Source of the DNA: Pseudomonas sp. CHM02
GTDB taxonomy: Bacteria; Pseudomonadota; Gammaproteobacteria; Pseudomonadales; Pseudomonadaceae
Direction: 5' to 3'
Length of the DNA stretch: 64,000 bases
Assembly: GCF_000612585.1 (NCBI RefSeq)
Contig: NZ_JFCA01000017.1
Span: 1-64,000 of the forward strand
The notes below the pieces were generated by a model, which ran no database searches, was not told the DNA's origin, and saw only the letters and a program-made list of their open reading frames with translations. How positions within the stretch are numbered: the first letter of the stretch is position 1; the number at the start of each line of letters is the position of its first letter. Of the stretch, positions 17,583-29,676 are shown one piece after another. The position numbers and the translations under genes were made by a program.

Positions 17583-19226
17583 TTACAGCGCTAGCGGTAC
17601 GGGGCCCTGGCGGATGCGGTAGCCACCGTTTTCAAGTTTCTCCAAGGGGCTGGCGGCGGCCAGCAACTTGCGGGTGTAAGGGTGTTGCGGGCGGTCGAAG
17701 ATCTCGTCGCGCGCGCCCATTTCCACCACCCTGCCCTCGCTCATCACCGCCACCCGGTGGGCGATGCGTTCCACCGCCGCCAAGTCGTGGGAGATGAACA
17801 GGCAGGCAAAGCCGTACTGCGCCTGCAGGCGTTCGAACAGCTCGAGAATCTGTTTCTGGATGGTCATGTCCAAGGCCGAGATCGGCTCGTCGGCAATCAC
17901 CAGGCGTGGGTGCCGCACCAACGCGCGGCCAATGGCGACACGCTGGCGCTGGCCACCGGACAGCTGGTGCGGGAAACGGTCGACAAACTGCTCGGCCAGG
18001 CCGATATCCAGCAGCGTCTTGGTGACGCGCTCACGCTTCTGCTCGGCGCTCATGCCTGGCACGTGGCGCAGCGGTTCGGCGAGGATGTCGCCGACCTTCA
18101 TGCGCGGGTCGAGGGACGAATACGGGTCCTGGAAAATCATCTGGCACTGCAACCGGTGTTCGCGGTTGCCGGACTTGAGGATGTCCACGCCTTCAAACTC
18201 GATGGCACCGGCACAGGCTTTGTTCAGGCCGACAATCGCGCGGCCCAGGGTAGTCTTGCCGGAGCCGCTGCCGCCCACCAGCGCCAGGGTTTCGCCCGGT
18301 GCGATGCTGAGGTTGGCCGAATGCACCACGCGCTTGAACGGCGTACGGCCCCACAAGCTGCGCGGGCCGGGGTGTTCGATGCACACGTCCCTGACCGTCA
18401 GCAGCGGGCCGTCGGCCTGAGGCAGGTCCGCCAACACCCCACGGCGTGGCAAGGCCTCGAGCAACTGCCGGGTGTACTCGGCCTTGGGCGCCAGCAGGAT
18501 CTGCTCGATGGTGCCCTGCTCCACCGCACGCCCTTCACGCATCACCACCACCTTGTCGGCGTAACGCGCCACCAGGGACAAGTCATGGCTGATAAACAGA
18601 ATCGCCGTGCCTTGCTCGCGGGTCAGGTCGAGCATCAGCTTCAACACATCCAGTTGCGCCAGGCAATCCAGCGCCGTGGTCGGTTCGTCGGCAATCAGCA
18701 GCGCCGGGCGCAGCAGCATCACCGAGGCGAGCATGATGCGCTGGCGCATGCCGCCGGAAAACTCGTGGGGGAACGCGGCCAGGCAGCGTTCGGCGTCCTT
18801 GATACCGATATGGCCGAGCATCTCCAGGCTGCGTTCACGGATCTGCGCGTCGGTGAGCTTGGTGTGCAGGCGCAGGCCTTCGGCCATTTGTTCGCCGATG
18901 CTCATGGACGGGTTGAGCGACACCATGGGTTCCTGGAACACCATGCCGATCTTGGCCCCGCGCAGATGGCGCAGTTGCTCCGGCTTGAGGCTGTTGAGAT
19001 CGTGGCCCTGGAACCGCACCTGGCCGCCACAGTGCTCCAGCGGCGGTGGCAGCAGGCCGATGGCGGCGCGGGCGGCCATGGTCTTGCCGCTGCCGGACTC
19101 GCCCACCAGCGCGACGATTTCCCCCGGCGCGATGGTGAAACTCAGGTCATTGACCGCCAGCGGGCCGTGGGCGCCGACGCGGATTTTCAGGTGATCGACT
19201 GCCAACAGTACGTCAGTCATGCTCAT
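17583..19226 (-). CDS. Peptide-type ABC transporter, fused double ATPase
   Basis: 547 residues containing two complete DppD/DppF-like ATPase domains. Domain 1 has Walker A GESGSGKT, signature FSGGMRQR and Walker B LLIADEPTTALD. Domain 2 has GGSGSGKT, LSGGQRQR and LVIADEPISALD. Each is followed by the oligopeptide/dipeptide C-terminal extension (QHPYTRKLLAA in domain 2). It starts in the permease stop (ATGA overlap; a second ATG two codons on is possible). It drives import through the permeases at 19223-21039. Such fused ATPases occur in the glutathione, nickel and opine/peptide families (GsiA-like). Confidence 0.93.
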   Translation of the reverse strand: MSMTDVLLAVDHLKIRVGAHGPLAVNDLSFTIAPGEIVALVGESGSGKTMAARAAIGLLPPPLEHCGGQVRFQGHDLNSLKPEQLRHLRGAKIGMVFQEPMVSLNPSMSIGEQMAEGLRLHTKLTDAQIRERSLEMLGHIGIKDAERCLAAFPHEFSGGMRQRIMLASVMLLRPALLIADEPTTALDCLAQLDVLKLMLDLTREQGTAILFISHDLSLVARYADKVVVMREGRAVEQGTIEQILLAPKAEYTRQLLEALPRRGVLADLPQADGPLLTVRDVCIEHPGPRSLWGRTPFKRVVHSANLSIAPGETLALVGGSGSGKTTLGRAIVGLNKACAGAIEFEGVDILKSGNREHRLQCQMIFQDPYSSLDPRMKVGDILAEPLRHVPGMSAEQKRERVTKTLLDIGLAEQFVDRFPHQLSGGQRQRVAIGRALVRHPRLVIADEPISALDMTIQKQILELFERLQAQYGFACLFISHDLAAVERIAHRVAVMSEGRVVEMGARDEIFDRPQHPYTRKLLAAASPLEKLENGGYRIRQGPVPLAL

Positions 19227-20101
19227 TTACTCATCCGTGGGTCAAGGCGGTCACGCAAGGCATCGCCACACAGGTTGAACGCCAGCAACGCCATGGCGAT
19301 GCAGACACCGGGAAACAGCCCCAGCCAGCTGGCCGTGGCGATATACGGCCGGCTGGCCGCGAGCATATTGCCCCAGGTCGCCGCCGGTGGCGGTACGCCC
19401 AGGCCAAGGAAGCTCAGCGAGCTTTCGGCGAGGATCGCCCAGCCGAACATGCTGGTGGCCAGCACGCACACCGGCGCCACGCAGTTCGGCGCGATATGGC
19501 GCAGCATGGTGTACAGCTCGGAGTTGCCGATCACCCGCGAGGCTTCGACAAACTCCTTCTCCCGCAGCGACAACACCGTGCCGCGCACCACCCGCACCAC
19601 CGACGGCGTATAGGCCAGGCTCAGGGCGAAGACGATGCCGTACAAGCTCGGGCCGATGATCGCCATCAACCCCAGGGCCAGCAGGATGCCGGGAAACGCC
19701 AGCAGCGCGTCGTTGATCATCATCAGGCCACGGTCGACCCAGCCGCGCAGGAAACCGGCCAGCAAGCCGAGGAACGTACCGGCGATAATCGCCATGCTCA
19801 CCGTCAGCACACTCACCCACAGGCTGGTGTGCGCGCCGATCATCAAGCGGCTCAACACATCGCGGCCGTATTCATCGGTGCCCAGCCAGTGCGCGGCGGT
19901 CGGCGCCTGCAACCGCGCCAGCAGGTTCAGCGCCAGCGGATCATGGGGCGTCCACACCAGGCCGAGCGCGGCCATGAGCAACAGCAAGCCCAACAGGAAC
20001 GCACCAATCAGTGCATTCAACGGCGGCACGCGCCAGGCCCTGGGGGCACGCACCGGTGCAGGCAGCAGCACCTCGGGTGCAACAGGAAGTGGCTTATTCA
20101 T
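19223..20101 (-). CDS. Peptide-type ABC transporter permease (DppC family)
   Basis: A 292-residue permease with six predicted membrane segments. The long N-terminal cytoplasmic arm (MNKPLPVAPEVLLPAPVRAPR) and the DPLALNLLARLQAPTAAHWLGTDEYGRDVLSR periplasmic segment are signatures of DppC/OppC. The ATPase-docking loop is around KEFVEASRVIGNSELYTMLRHIAPN. Overlaps of 4 nt with both flanking genes indicate translational coupling. Confidence 0.93.
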   Translation of the reverse strand: MNKPLPVAPEVLLPAPVRAPRAWRVPPLNALIGAFLLGLLLLMAALGLVWTPHDPLALNLLARLQAPTAAHWLGTDEYGRDVLSRLMIGAHTSLWVSVLTVSMAIIAGTFLGLLAGFLRGWVDRGLMMINDALLAFPGILLALGLMAIIGPSLYGIVFALSLAYTPSVVRVVRGTVLSLREKEFVEASRVIGNSELYTMLRHIAPNCVAPVCVLATSMFGWAILAESSLSFLGLGVPPPAATWGNMLAASRPYIATASWLGLFPGVCIAMALLAFNLCGDALRDRLDPRMSK

Positions 20102-21039
20102 AACTTAACCCTGGGGTCGAAGAGCGGGTACAGCAGGTCCACCAACAGGTTGACCAGCACATAGACAAAGGTCACCAGCAGCAGGCAGCCTTGCAGCACC
20201 GGGTAGTCCCGGGCGTAGATGGCATCGACCATCAGACGGCCGATGCCCGGCAGCGTGAACACGGTTTCCAGCACGGCAATGCCGCTGAGCAGGTTGCCGA
20301 GGATCAGCCCGATCAGGGTCAGGGTCGGCGCAAACGAGTTGCGCAGCGCATGGCGCCACAGCACCGCACGTTCCGACAGCCCCTTGGCGCGGGCATGGGT
20401 GATGTACTCCAGGCGCAACACCTCGATGGCACTCGCCCGCGCCATGCGGGTGATCGCGCCGAGTTCCACCAACGTCAGGGTGACAATCGGCAACACGATG
20501 AAGCTCAAGGCCTGCCACGGTGACTGGCCGAACGACACATAACCCACCACCGGCAACCAGCCCAGCTTGATGCCAAACGCATACAGCAACAGCAGGCCGA
20601 GCCAGAAGCTGGGGATCGACAGCAGCAGCGTCGCGGTCGAGACCACACTGAAGTCCAGCGCGCTGTCCTGCTTCCACGCCGACAGCAAGCCGGCCGGCAC
20701 CGCAATCAAGGCGGCCAGCAATACCGATACCAGCACGATCCCGGCACTCACCTGGAAGCGGTCGAGGATCAGCGGCAACACCGCCTCATTGGTGGTGATC
20801 GAATGCCCGAGGTCGCCGCTGAGCACCGCCTTCAGCCAGATCACAAACTGCACCGGCAGCGGCTGGTCCAGGCCCAGGGACGCACGTGCGACCTCCAGGC
20901 TGTGGGCATCGGCCATGTCGCCAAGCATCAGCAGCGCCGGGTCGCCCGGTACCAGGCGGATGATCGCGAACACCATCAGCGAGATCAGCAGCAAGGTCGG
21001 AATCGACATCGCCAGGCGTTGGGAGATAAAACGAAACAT
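20098..21039 (-). CDS. Peptide-type ABC transporter permease (DppB family)
   Basis: 313 residues from the ATG at 21039, which lies 2 nt past the stop of the binding-protein gene and has GGGAGC upstream; a 13-residue longer frame would overlap that gene. DppB hallmarks are RLAMSIPTLLLISLMVFAIIRLVPGDPA, the EAA loop EYITHARAKGLSERAVLWRHALRN and a C-terminal LLVDLLYPLFDPRVKL. It forms the channel with the DppC-type partner. Confidence 0.93.
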   Translation of the reverse strand: MFRFISQRLAMSIPTLLLISLMVFAIIRLVPGDPALLMLGDMADAHSLEVARASLGLDQPLPVQFVIWLKAVLSGDLGHSITTNEAVLPLILDRFQVSAGIVLVSVLLAALIAVPAGLLSAWKQDSALDFSVVSTATLLLSIPSFWLGLLLLYAFGIKLGWLPVVGYVSFGQSPWQALSFIVLPIVTLTLVELGAITRMARASAIEVLRLEYITHARAKGLSERAVLWRHALRNSFAPTLTLIGLILGNLLSGIAVLETVFTLPGIGRLMVDAIYARDYPVLQGCLLLVTFVYVLVNLLVDLLYPLFDPRVKL

Positions 21040-21041
21040 CC

Positions 21042-22604
21042 TCAATTGCTCCCGGAGGCTGGGACGTTGACGGTCCACAGGCGCGGCTTGGACACCGGCC
21101 AGGTGCGCAGGCCCTTGACGTAGTCACGGCTGGCGGCGATCGCGTTGCCGTTGTACATCGGGATCATCGGCACGTCCTTGATCATCTGCTGGTGCAGTTG
21201 GTCGAACAGCGCCTGGCGCTTGGTGATGTCGCCTTCGCGCTGGGCTTCACGCAGCCACTCGCGGGCCTGGGGGTTGTCCCAGACCTTGCGCGCTTCCTTG
21301 TCCTTGTCGCCGGTCATCGAGTCGAAACTCAGGGCCGGGTCGAGGCGTTCGGAGTACGGGAACGCCATCATCTGGTAGTTGCCGCTCTGGTAGCGCTCCA
21401 ACTGCGTGCCCCACTCGAGGGTTTCCAGTTCCAGGTTGATGCCACTCGCCTTGGCCATGGCCTGGACGAACACGCCCATGTCGAAAATCGCCGCGTAGCG
21501 TTTGTTGACGATCAGCTTGATCGGCTCGCCCTTGTAGCCAGCCTCACGCAACAACTGCGCGGTCTTGGCCGGGTCGAAGGTGTAGCCCTGGTCTTCGACG
21601 GCCGTGTGGTAATGGCTGCCGCTGGCGACCATCGAGTTGTTGGCCTTGGAACGCCCGCCGGTGAGCGCTTCGACGATTTGCGCCGAATCCAGGGCATGGG
21701 CGATGGCCTGGCGCAGGTGCACATCTTTGAGCAGCGGGTCGCGGGTCTGGAACAGCAACGCGTTGACCGACATGGTGCCACTGGAGGTCACGCGCACGCC
21801 GGGGTTGGCCGCCAGTTCGGTGGCGTCCAGCGGGGTGACGTCGATCAGCAGGTCGACGTTTTTCGACAGCAGGGCGGCTTTGGCGGCGGCCGGATCAGGG
21901 ATCACCAACAGGCGCACGCGGTCGAGGGTGGTGGATTTGTTGCCGGTGTAACCGTCCGGCTCTTTTTCATCACGGGCGCTGTAGTTGGGGTTACGCAGCA
22001 GTTCGACGTATTGACCGGGCTTCCATTCGCCCAGCTTGAATGGGCCGGTGCCCACCGGGGCCTTCCAGCTGCCATCGGCGTTGAGCGAGTCCGAGGACAG
22101 GATGCCGCTGCCGCCACATTCAGGCAGTGCAGTGCTGGTGAGGAACAGGCCATTGGGCTTGTCGAGGGTGAACACCACGGTGAGTGGGTCCGGGGCGCTC
22201 ATGTCGACGATCTTGGCGCCGCCATGGCCATCGAATTCAGGCGCGCAGCGCCATTGGGTCTTGGGGTCGAGGAAGCGCTTCCAGGTCCACAGCACGTCGG
22301 CGGACGTCAGTGCCTTGCCATTCTGGAACTTCACCCCGTCACGCAGGTGGAAGGTATACCGCAGGCCGTCGTCGGACACCTGCACGTCCTTGGCCAGCAA
22401 CGGGCCGACGGTGGCGTCTTCACGGAAGGCTACCAGCCCTTCGGTGATGTGCATGATCACCGCGTCGGAGTTGGTGTCGCGGTTCACACCTGGGTCGGTG
22501 CTGCGGATATCGGCGTTGAGCGCCACCTTCAACACACTTTCGGCGTGGGCAGTGCCCACCAGCGCCGCAGACAAAGCGCCTGCCAGGATAAAAGTCTTGT
22601 TCAT
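21042..22604 (-). CDS. Peptide-type ABC transporter solute-binding protein (family 5)
   Basis: 520 residues from the ATG at 22604; the frame also opens at a GTG four codons earlier, but AAGG spacing favours the ATG. Signal peptide MNKTFILAGALSAALVGTAHA. The SBP_bac_5 pattern is clear: ALNADIRSTDPGVNRDTNSD, the YTFHLRDGVKFQNGKALTSADVLWTWKR signature and a C-terminal DVPMIPMYNG. It is the first gene of the minus-strand cluster, behind a 379-bp regulatory gap shared with the LysR gene. Relatives bind dipeptides, oligopeptides, opines or glutathione. Confidence 0.93.
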   Translation of the reverse strand: MNKTFILAGALSAALVGTAHAESVLKVALNADIRSTDPGVNRDTNSDAVIMHITEGLVAFREDATVGPLLAKDVQVSDDGLRYTFHLRDGVKFQNGKALTSADVLWTWKRFLDPKTQWRCAPEFDGHGGAKIVDMSAPDPLTVVFTLDKPNGLFLTSTALPECGGSGILSSDSLNADGSWKAPVGTGPFKLGEWKPGQYVELLRNPNYSARDEKEPDGYTGNKSTTLDRVRLLVIPDPAAAKAALLSKNVDLLIDVTPLDATELAANPGVRVTSSGTMSVNALLFQTRDPLLKDVHLRQAIAHALDSAQIVEALTGGRSKANNSMVASGSHYHTAVEDQGYTFDPAKTAQLLREAGYKGEPIKLIVNKRYAAIFDMGVFVQAMAKASGINLELETLEWGTQLERYQSGNYQMMAFPYSERLDPALSFDSMTGDKDKEARKVWDNPQAREWLREAQREGDITKRQALFDQLHQQMIKDVPMIPMYNGNAIAASRDYVKGLRTWPVSKPRLWTVNVPASGSN

Positions 22605-22891
22605 GGATAAATGCACCTTAAATGATCCTTACGCTTGGGGTTCGGACGCTGGCAGGACCCAAAAAGAGGCACGGCCGAACACCTGGATAGTTGTTGTTGT
22701 TTTAGTCGCCTTCACGGTTGGCGAATGTTCCTGGACCGATCTTATTCTTCACGCGGCAAGCTTGAGAAGAACGCTCCGAGTGATCAGGCTCGGCTTTTCC
22801 GATCACCCCTCGAGCCGGTCACAACCTGCCCCCAGCCTACCGAAAAATCGGGGCCCGGAGCCGTTTGCATGCGTTCAAAAATAATGAACCT

Positions 22892-22908
22892 GATCGGCCA
22901 GACCGATC
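22892..22908. promoter_or_regulatory. Candidate LysR-type operator
   Basis: GATCGG-CCAGA-CCGATC is a perfect 6-bp inverted repeat with a 5-bp spacer and fits the T-N11-A style of LysR sites. It lies 75 bp upstream of the lysR-type start codon in the gap shared with the divergent transporter cluster. The remainder of the gap (22605-22983) shows no other clear element. Confidence 0.5.
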
Positions 22909-22983
22909 TGTGCGCACCTATAGTCATCAGATAAGCTGGCAGTCATTCAATGGTTTAAATGCTGAAACCCGAGGCAGTCCTTC

Positions 22984-23898
22984 ATGACACTCACCCATCT
23001 TCGTGCGTTCTGTGCCGTGGTCGAAAAAGGCAGCTTCCGCTCTGCCGCACGCCAGTTGGACGTGGCGCAAAGCACCCTGACCCAATCGATCCAGACCCTG
23101 GAAAAAGAACTCGGCGTGGTCTTGCTGCAACGCTCGAACCAAGGCATCAACCTGACCTCGGCCGGCGAAGTGTTCCTGGTACGCGCTCGCTCCATCACCC
23201 TGGACTGCGAACGCGCCCTGCTCGACCTGCAACCCTGGAAAGGCGAGCCCGAAGGCCATATCGATCTGGGCGTGACCTCCGAGCCCCTGGCCGAGCTGCT
23301 GGTGCCGGTGTTGAGCAACTTCACCCAACGCTTCCCGCGCATTCAGGTGCACGTGGCCAGCGGTACCACCAAGGGCCTGGTCGAAAAGGTCCGCGATGGC
23401 CGCCTGGATTTCGTGCTGTGCCCCCTTGCGCCGAACGTCACCGATATCGACCTGTCCATCGACCGCCTCTACAGTTCCAGCGCCGGTGTCATTGCGCGCA
23501 AGGGCCACCCGCTGGCCCACGCCAAATCGGTACAGGAGCTGGTGGACTGCCAATGGATCAGCGTACGTTCGACCGGCGTGATCGGTGGCGCGGAAAACCG
23601 TCTGGTCCAGCTGTTCCGCACCCAGGGCCTGGCACCGCCGAAGATCGCGATCACCACCGACTCGTTGCTGGAAACCCTGCATATCGTTTCGGAAACCGAC
23701 TACCTGACCATCGAACCACGCATGCTGCCGGGGATGAAGCTGTTTTCCAGCGCACTCACTACCATCGCCATCGAAGAACCCCTGGCACCCCGTGATGTGT
23801 GCCTGATCAGCCGCCGTTCCGCGCCCCTCACCGGGGTCAGCCAGGAACTCACCAGCATGCTGATTTCCTATTCCCGGCTGGTGCACCGCAGCCGTTGA
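22984..23898 (+). CDS. LysR family transcriptional regulator
   Basis: 304 residues. The N-terminal winged helix (MTLTHLRAFCAVVEKGSFRSAARQLDVAQSTLTQSIQTLEKELG) is canonical and the effector domain begins near residue 90 (GHIDLGVTSEPLAELLVPVL). It is divergent from the peptide-type importer and directly upstream of the serine hydrolase. It is therefore the natural regulator of both units; the ligand is probably an intermediate of that pathway. Confidence 0.93.
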   Translation: MTLTHLRAFCAVVEKGSFRSAARQLDVAQSTLTQSIQTLEKELGVVLLQRSNQGINLTSAGEVFLVRARSITLDCERALLDLQPWKGEPEGHIDLGVTSEPLAELLVPVLSNFTQRFPRIQVHVASGTTKGLVEKVRDGRLDFVLCPLAPNVTDIDLSIDRLYSSSAGVIARKGHPLAHAKSVQELVDCQWISVRSTGVIGGAENRLVQLFRTQGLAPPKIAITTDSLLETLHIVSETDYLTIEPRMLPGMKLFSSALTTIAIEEPLAPRDVCLISRRSAPLTGVSQELTSMLISYSRLVHRSR

Positions 23899-23922
23899 TC
23901 GCAACCCTTGCCGAGCCTTTTC

Positions 23923-25350
23923 ATGCCCCTGATTTCCTACGATGGTTTGCCCCGCGCCAGCGCCAGCAGCCTTGGCGTTGACCCCGACCAGTTGATCGCT
24001 TTTCTCGACACCGTCAAGGCGGCCGGCCTCGACCTGCATGGTTTTATGCTGCACCGCCACGGCCATGTCGTCGCCGAAGGCTGGACCTGGCCCGTAGACC
24101 CCAACGAGCCACGCGTGCTGCACTCCATGGCCAAGAGCTTCACCGGTTGCGCCATCGGCCTGGCCATCGAAGAAGGCTTGCTGGCGCTGGACGATCGGCT
24201 GGTCACCTTCTTCCCTGACGACGTCCCCGCGCACGCCGACCCACGCCTGGCCGACATGACCGTCGAACACCTGCTGACCATGCGCACCGGCCACGCCGGC
24301 AACACCTCCGGCTCCGTCTGGCGCGGCATCAGCACCAGTTGGATCGCGGAATTCTTCAAGATCCCCCTGGCCTACGCACCGGGCACCGAATACGTCTACA
24401 CCAGTGCGGCCAGCTACATGCTGTCGGCGCTGATCAACCGCGTCACCGGCCAGACCCTGCACGACTACCTCAAGCCGCGGCTGTTCCTCCCCTTGGATAT
24501 TCACAACGAAACCTGGGACCTCGGCCCCGACGGCGTGAACCCCGGCGGCAATGGCCTCACCGCACCGGTGTCGGCCGCGCTGAAACTGGCCGTGCTGCAT
24601 GCCCAGGACGGCGTATGGAATGGACAGCAGGTATTGCCAGCCGCCTGGGTCAAGGCCGCGACCCAACCCCAGGGTGGCCCGGATAGCCGTTATGGTTACC
24701 ACTGGATGATGAAGCCCAGCGGGGCCTTCAGCGCGCTGGGAGTGTTTGTGCAGATGGCCGCGGTGTACCGCGAGTACGGCGCGACGCTGGTACTGGTGGG
24801 CGGGATGAAAAACTCGGCGGCGATCCTCCCGTTTGTCGAAGCGTATTTCCCGGCGGCGTTTGCCAGCGGTGGCAGCCCTGGCGCGGATGCACGCCTGGAA
24901 CAGCGGCTGGCGAACATGGCCGAGCGCCCTGCACTGGTGTCTTTGTGTGCTGCGCCGGCAAATGCGAAGCGCGTGTTTGAAATGGCCGACAACGGGTTGG
25001 GTGTGCAGCAGTTGTCATTTGAGTTTGCGGGGGATGGCTTGACCTTCGAACTCAGCGACGGCCAGGCCACTCATACGTTGAAAGTGGGCGTTGATCACTG
25101 GCTCAGCGGCCTTACCAGCATGCCCGGCCGGGCGTTGCATCACGGTTATGAATTCAAGGACGCGCAGGTCGTGGCCGGTGCGCGCTGGCTGGATGAAAAG
25201 ACCCTGGAGATGACCTGGATCTATCCGCAGACGGCATTCAGGGACCGGGTGGTGTGCGTGTTTGATGGGGATGGCGTGAGTTTTGCGCGCACGGTTAACG
25301 TCAACAGCGCGGAGCGCGAGCAGGAAGTGTTGAGCGGCAGATCGCTCTAA
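23923..25350 (+). CDS. Serine hydrolase, class C beta-lactamase-like fold
   Basis: 475 residues from the ATG at 23923; the frame opens with a TTG five codons earlier. No signal peptide is seen, so it is predicted cytoplasmic. The catalytic SxxK is in HSMAKSFTG (about residues 64-72) and the second motif is YTSAASYM (YxS). The N-terminal 330 residues match the beta-lactamase/esterase/6-aminohexanoate-dimer hydrolase group. The last 140 residues form an extra beta-rich domain. It lies 24 nt after the lysR stop, so is probably co-transcribed. A peptidase, amidase or esterase acting on the substrate imported by the opposite cluster is inferred. Confidence 0.85.
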   Translation: MPLISYDGLPRASASSLGVDPDQLIAFLDTVKAAGLDLHGFMLHRHGHVVAEGWTWPVDPNEPRVLHSMAKSFTGCAIGLAIEEGLLALDDRLVTFFPDDVPAHADPRLADMTVEHLLTMRTGHAGNTSGSVWRGISTSWIAEFFKIPLAYAPGTEYVYTSAASYMLSALINRVTGQTLHDYLKPRLFLPLDIHNETWDLGPDGVNPGGNGLTAPVSAALKLAVLHAQDGVWNGQQVLPAAWVKAATQPQGGPDSRYGYHWMMKPSGAFSALGVFVQMAAVYREYGATLVLVGGMKNSAAILPFVEAYFPAAFASGGSPGADARLEQRLANMAERPALVSLCAAPANAKRVFEMADNGLGVQQLSFEFAGDGLTFELSDGQATHTLKVGVDHWLSGLTSMPGRALHHGYEFKDAQVVAGARWLDEKTLEMTWIYPQTAFRDRVVCVFDGDGVSFARTVNVNSAEREQEVLSGRSL

Positions 25351-25434
25351 GCTATCTGCCCCCCCACTGCACCCTCTCGCCACACACCACAACACGCGCC
25401 CTAGCCACAGTAAACCCGCTCACCTCAAAGAGGC

Positions 25435-28071
<2,637 letters not shown>

Positions 28072-28140
28072 TGGGTCCTCCATCGCCTACCGGGTGAGAG
28101 GCAGTGTAGAGCCCAATGACGTCCGGGTGCACATGAAGAC

Positions 28141-29550
28141 TTAGAAGAGGGCGTACGTGTAGTTGAAGATCAGGCGGGTTTGGTCCTGGTCGGCGGTGCC
28201 GGTGTTCTTGCCGTGATAGGTACCGGTACGGAAGGTGGTACCGAAGCCTTTCAGAGGACCTGCCTGCACGACGTAGTCCAGGCGGAAGTCGGTTTCGTTT
28301 TCCTTCTGGTCAGGGCCCCCGGCGACCTTCGACTTGATATCCGAACCGTCCAGGTAAGCCACGGACGCCTTCAGGCCAGGCACGTAGGCCTTGAAGTCAT
28401 AGGAGTACTGGCCAAAGTTGACCTGCTCGCCCGCGCGGGAGAACTGGCCGACCACGGCGTCGGTGAACAGGTAGAAGTCGCTGCCGCCGGCGCCTTGTGC
28501 GTGCGGGTCGGCCAGGCTGCCCTGGTTCACCCACACAAAGCCGCCGTCATCACCCACGCCAATGTGGCCGAGCATCAGGCTGCTGCCACCCAACTGGTAG
28601 GTGAAGGCTGCACTGTAGGTCTTGTTGTCCACTTCGTTGGCGTGCTTGGCGTAGCCGCCGTTGTTGTTGAACTGGTAGCCGCTTTCGCCGTTCTTGCCGT
28701 CGCTGGTGCTGTCGAAGTAGCGCAGGTCGGTCTTGAACGACTGGTCATTGCCCAGCGGCAGCACGTGGACCAGGCCGAAGTAGTTCTGTTTGTAGAAGTC
28801 CTGCAGTTGCGCGTAGTAGTACTGCAACGTCAGGTTTTTCGCGACGACGTTATCGGAAGAACCAAACGGCTTGTAGTCCACCCCGCCGAATTTGAAGCTG
28901 TCGCTGTCGCGGGTGCCGCCTGCCACGCTCAAGCCGGTGGAGTTGCTGGAGGCACGGCCTTCGGCGCGGTTCAGCTCACCACCGGTGAAGGTGACATTGG
29001 GAATGTCACTGGAGGTGAGGATGCCACCGTCAAAGGTCTGCGGGGCCACGCGGCTGTCGTTGGAAACCAGGATCGGCAACACCGGCGCCAAGCCGCCACC
29101 GACGTGCAACTCGGTCTGGGAAATGCGGAACTTCACATTGCCTGCCGCGCGGCCGAAGGAATCGGCAGGCTCGGTGCCGTTGTTCTTGGTCGGGAAGAAG
29201 CTGTTGCCGTTACCGGACAAGCCGGCACCGGCCGTGTGGCCATCGCCACCGTCCAGACGCAGGGCGCCGAAGGCCATGACGTCGAAACCGAGGCCAACGG
29301 TGCCTTGGGTGAAACCGGATTTGTAGTCAAAACGCAGCGCGGTGGCGGCTTCGCGCAGATCGTTGCTGGTCCCCGAGCGGTTGTCCGCGCTGTAGTACAT
29401 GGTCCGCGAACTGACGGACGCATGGCTGTCTTCCAGGAAGCCGCTGTGACCGTTGCCCGTACCCAGAGAGCCGAGCCCGAAATCATCAGCGAATGCGTGT
29501 TGTGCAAGAACGGCGGCGGTGATCGACAACGCCAGTGTAGAAATTTTCAT
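28141..29550 (-). CDS. OprD family outer-membrane porin (second copy)
   Basis: 469 residues. Signal peptide MKISTLALSITAAVLAQHAFA. Mature start DDFGLGSLGTGNGHSGFLEDSHASVSSRTMYY, then AALRFDYKSGFTQGTVGLGFD, a canonical OprD-family segment. It ends in an aromatic YTYALF. It is more divergent and longer than the copy at 16218 and has Gly/Asn-rich loops. Substrate unknown. No matching inner-membrane importer is adjacent. Confidence 0.9.
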   Translation of the reverse strand: MKISTLALSITAAVLAQHAFADDFGLGSLGTGNGHSGFLEDSHASVSSRTMYYSADNRSGTSNDLREAATALRFDYKSGFTQGTVGLGFDVMAFGALRLDGGDGHTAGAGLSGNGNSFFPTKNNGTEPADSFGRAAGNVKFRISQTELHVGGGLAPVLPILVSNDSRVAPQTFDGGILTSSDIPNVTFTGGELNRAEGRASSNSTGLSVAGGTRDSDSFKFGGVDYKPFGSSDNVVAKNLTLQYYYAQLQDFYKQNYFGLVHVLPLGNDQSFKTDLRYFDSTSDGKNGESGYQFNNNGGYAKHANEVDNKTYSAAFTYQLGGSSLMLGHIGVGDDGGFVWVNQGSLADPHAQGAGGSDFYLFTDAVVGQFSRAGEQVNFGQYSYDFKAYVPGLKASVAYLDGSDIKSKVAGGPDQKENETDFRLDYVVQAGPLKGFGTTFRTGTYHGKNTGTADQDQTRLIFNYTYALF

Positions 29551-29676
29551 TAACGACGGCCCCTAAACATTTTTTTATGTGCGTGGTGTGCATAACGGCG
29601 TTTTCATCCTTGCAAACGTGACGATTCTTTCATGCCGACCGGGGCGGACTCCGTGAAGAATTAGTTAGGAAAACCG

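Noticed and set aside
17682-19613. 643-codon plus-strand open frame
   Set aside because: Lies opposite the double ATPase and a permease gene, with no ribosome site and low-complexity composition.
22927-24702. 591-codon minus-strand open frame
   Set aside because: Covers the antisense of both the LysR and hydrolase genes, each of which has full family motifs.
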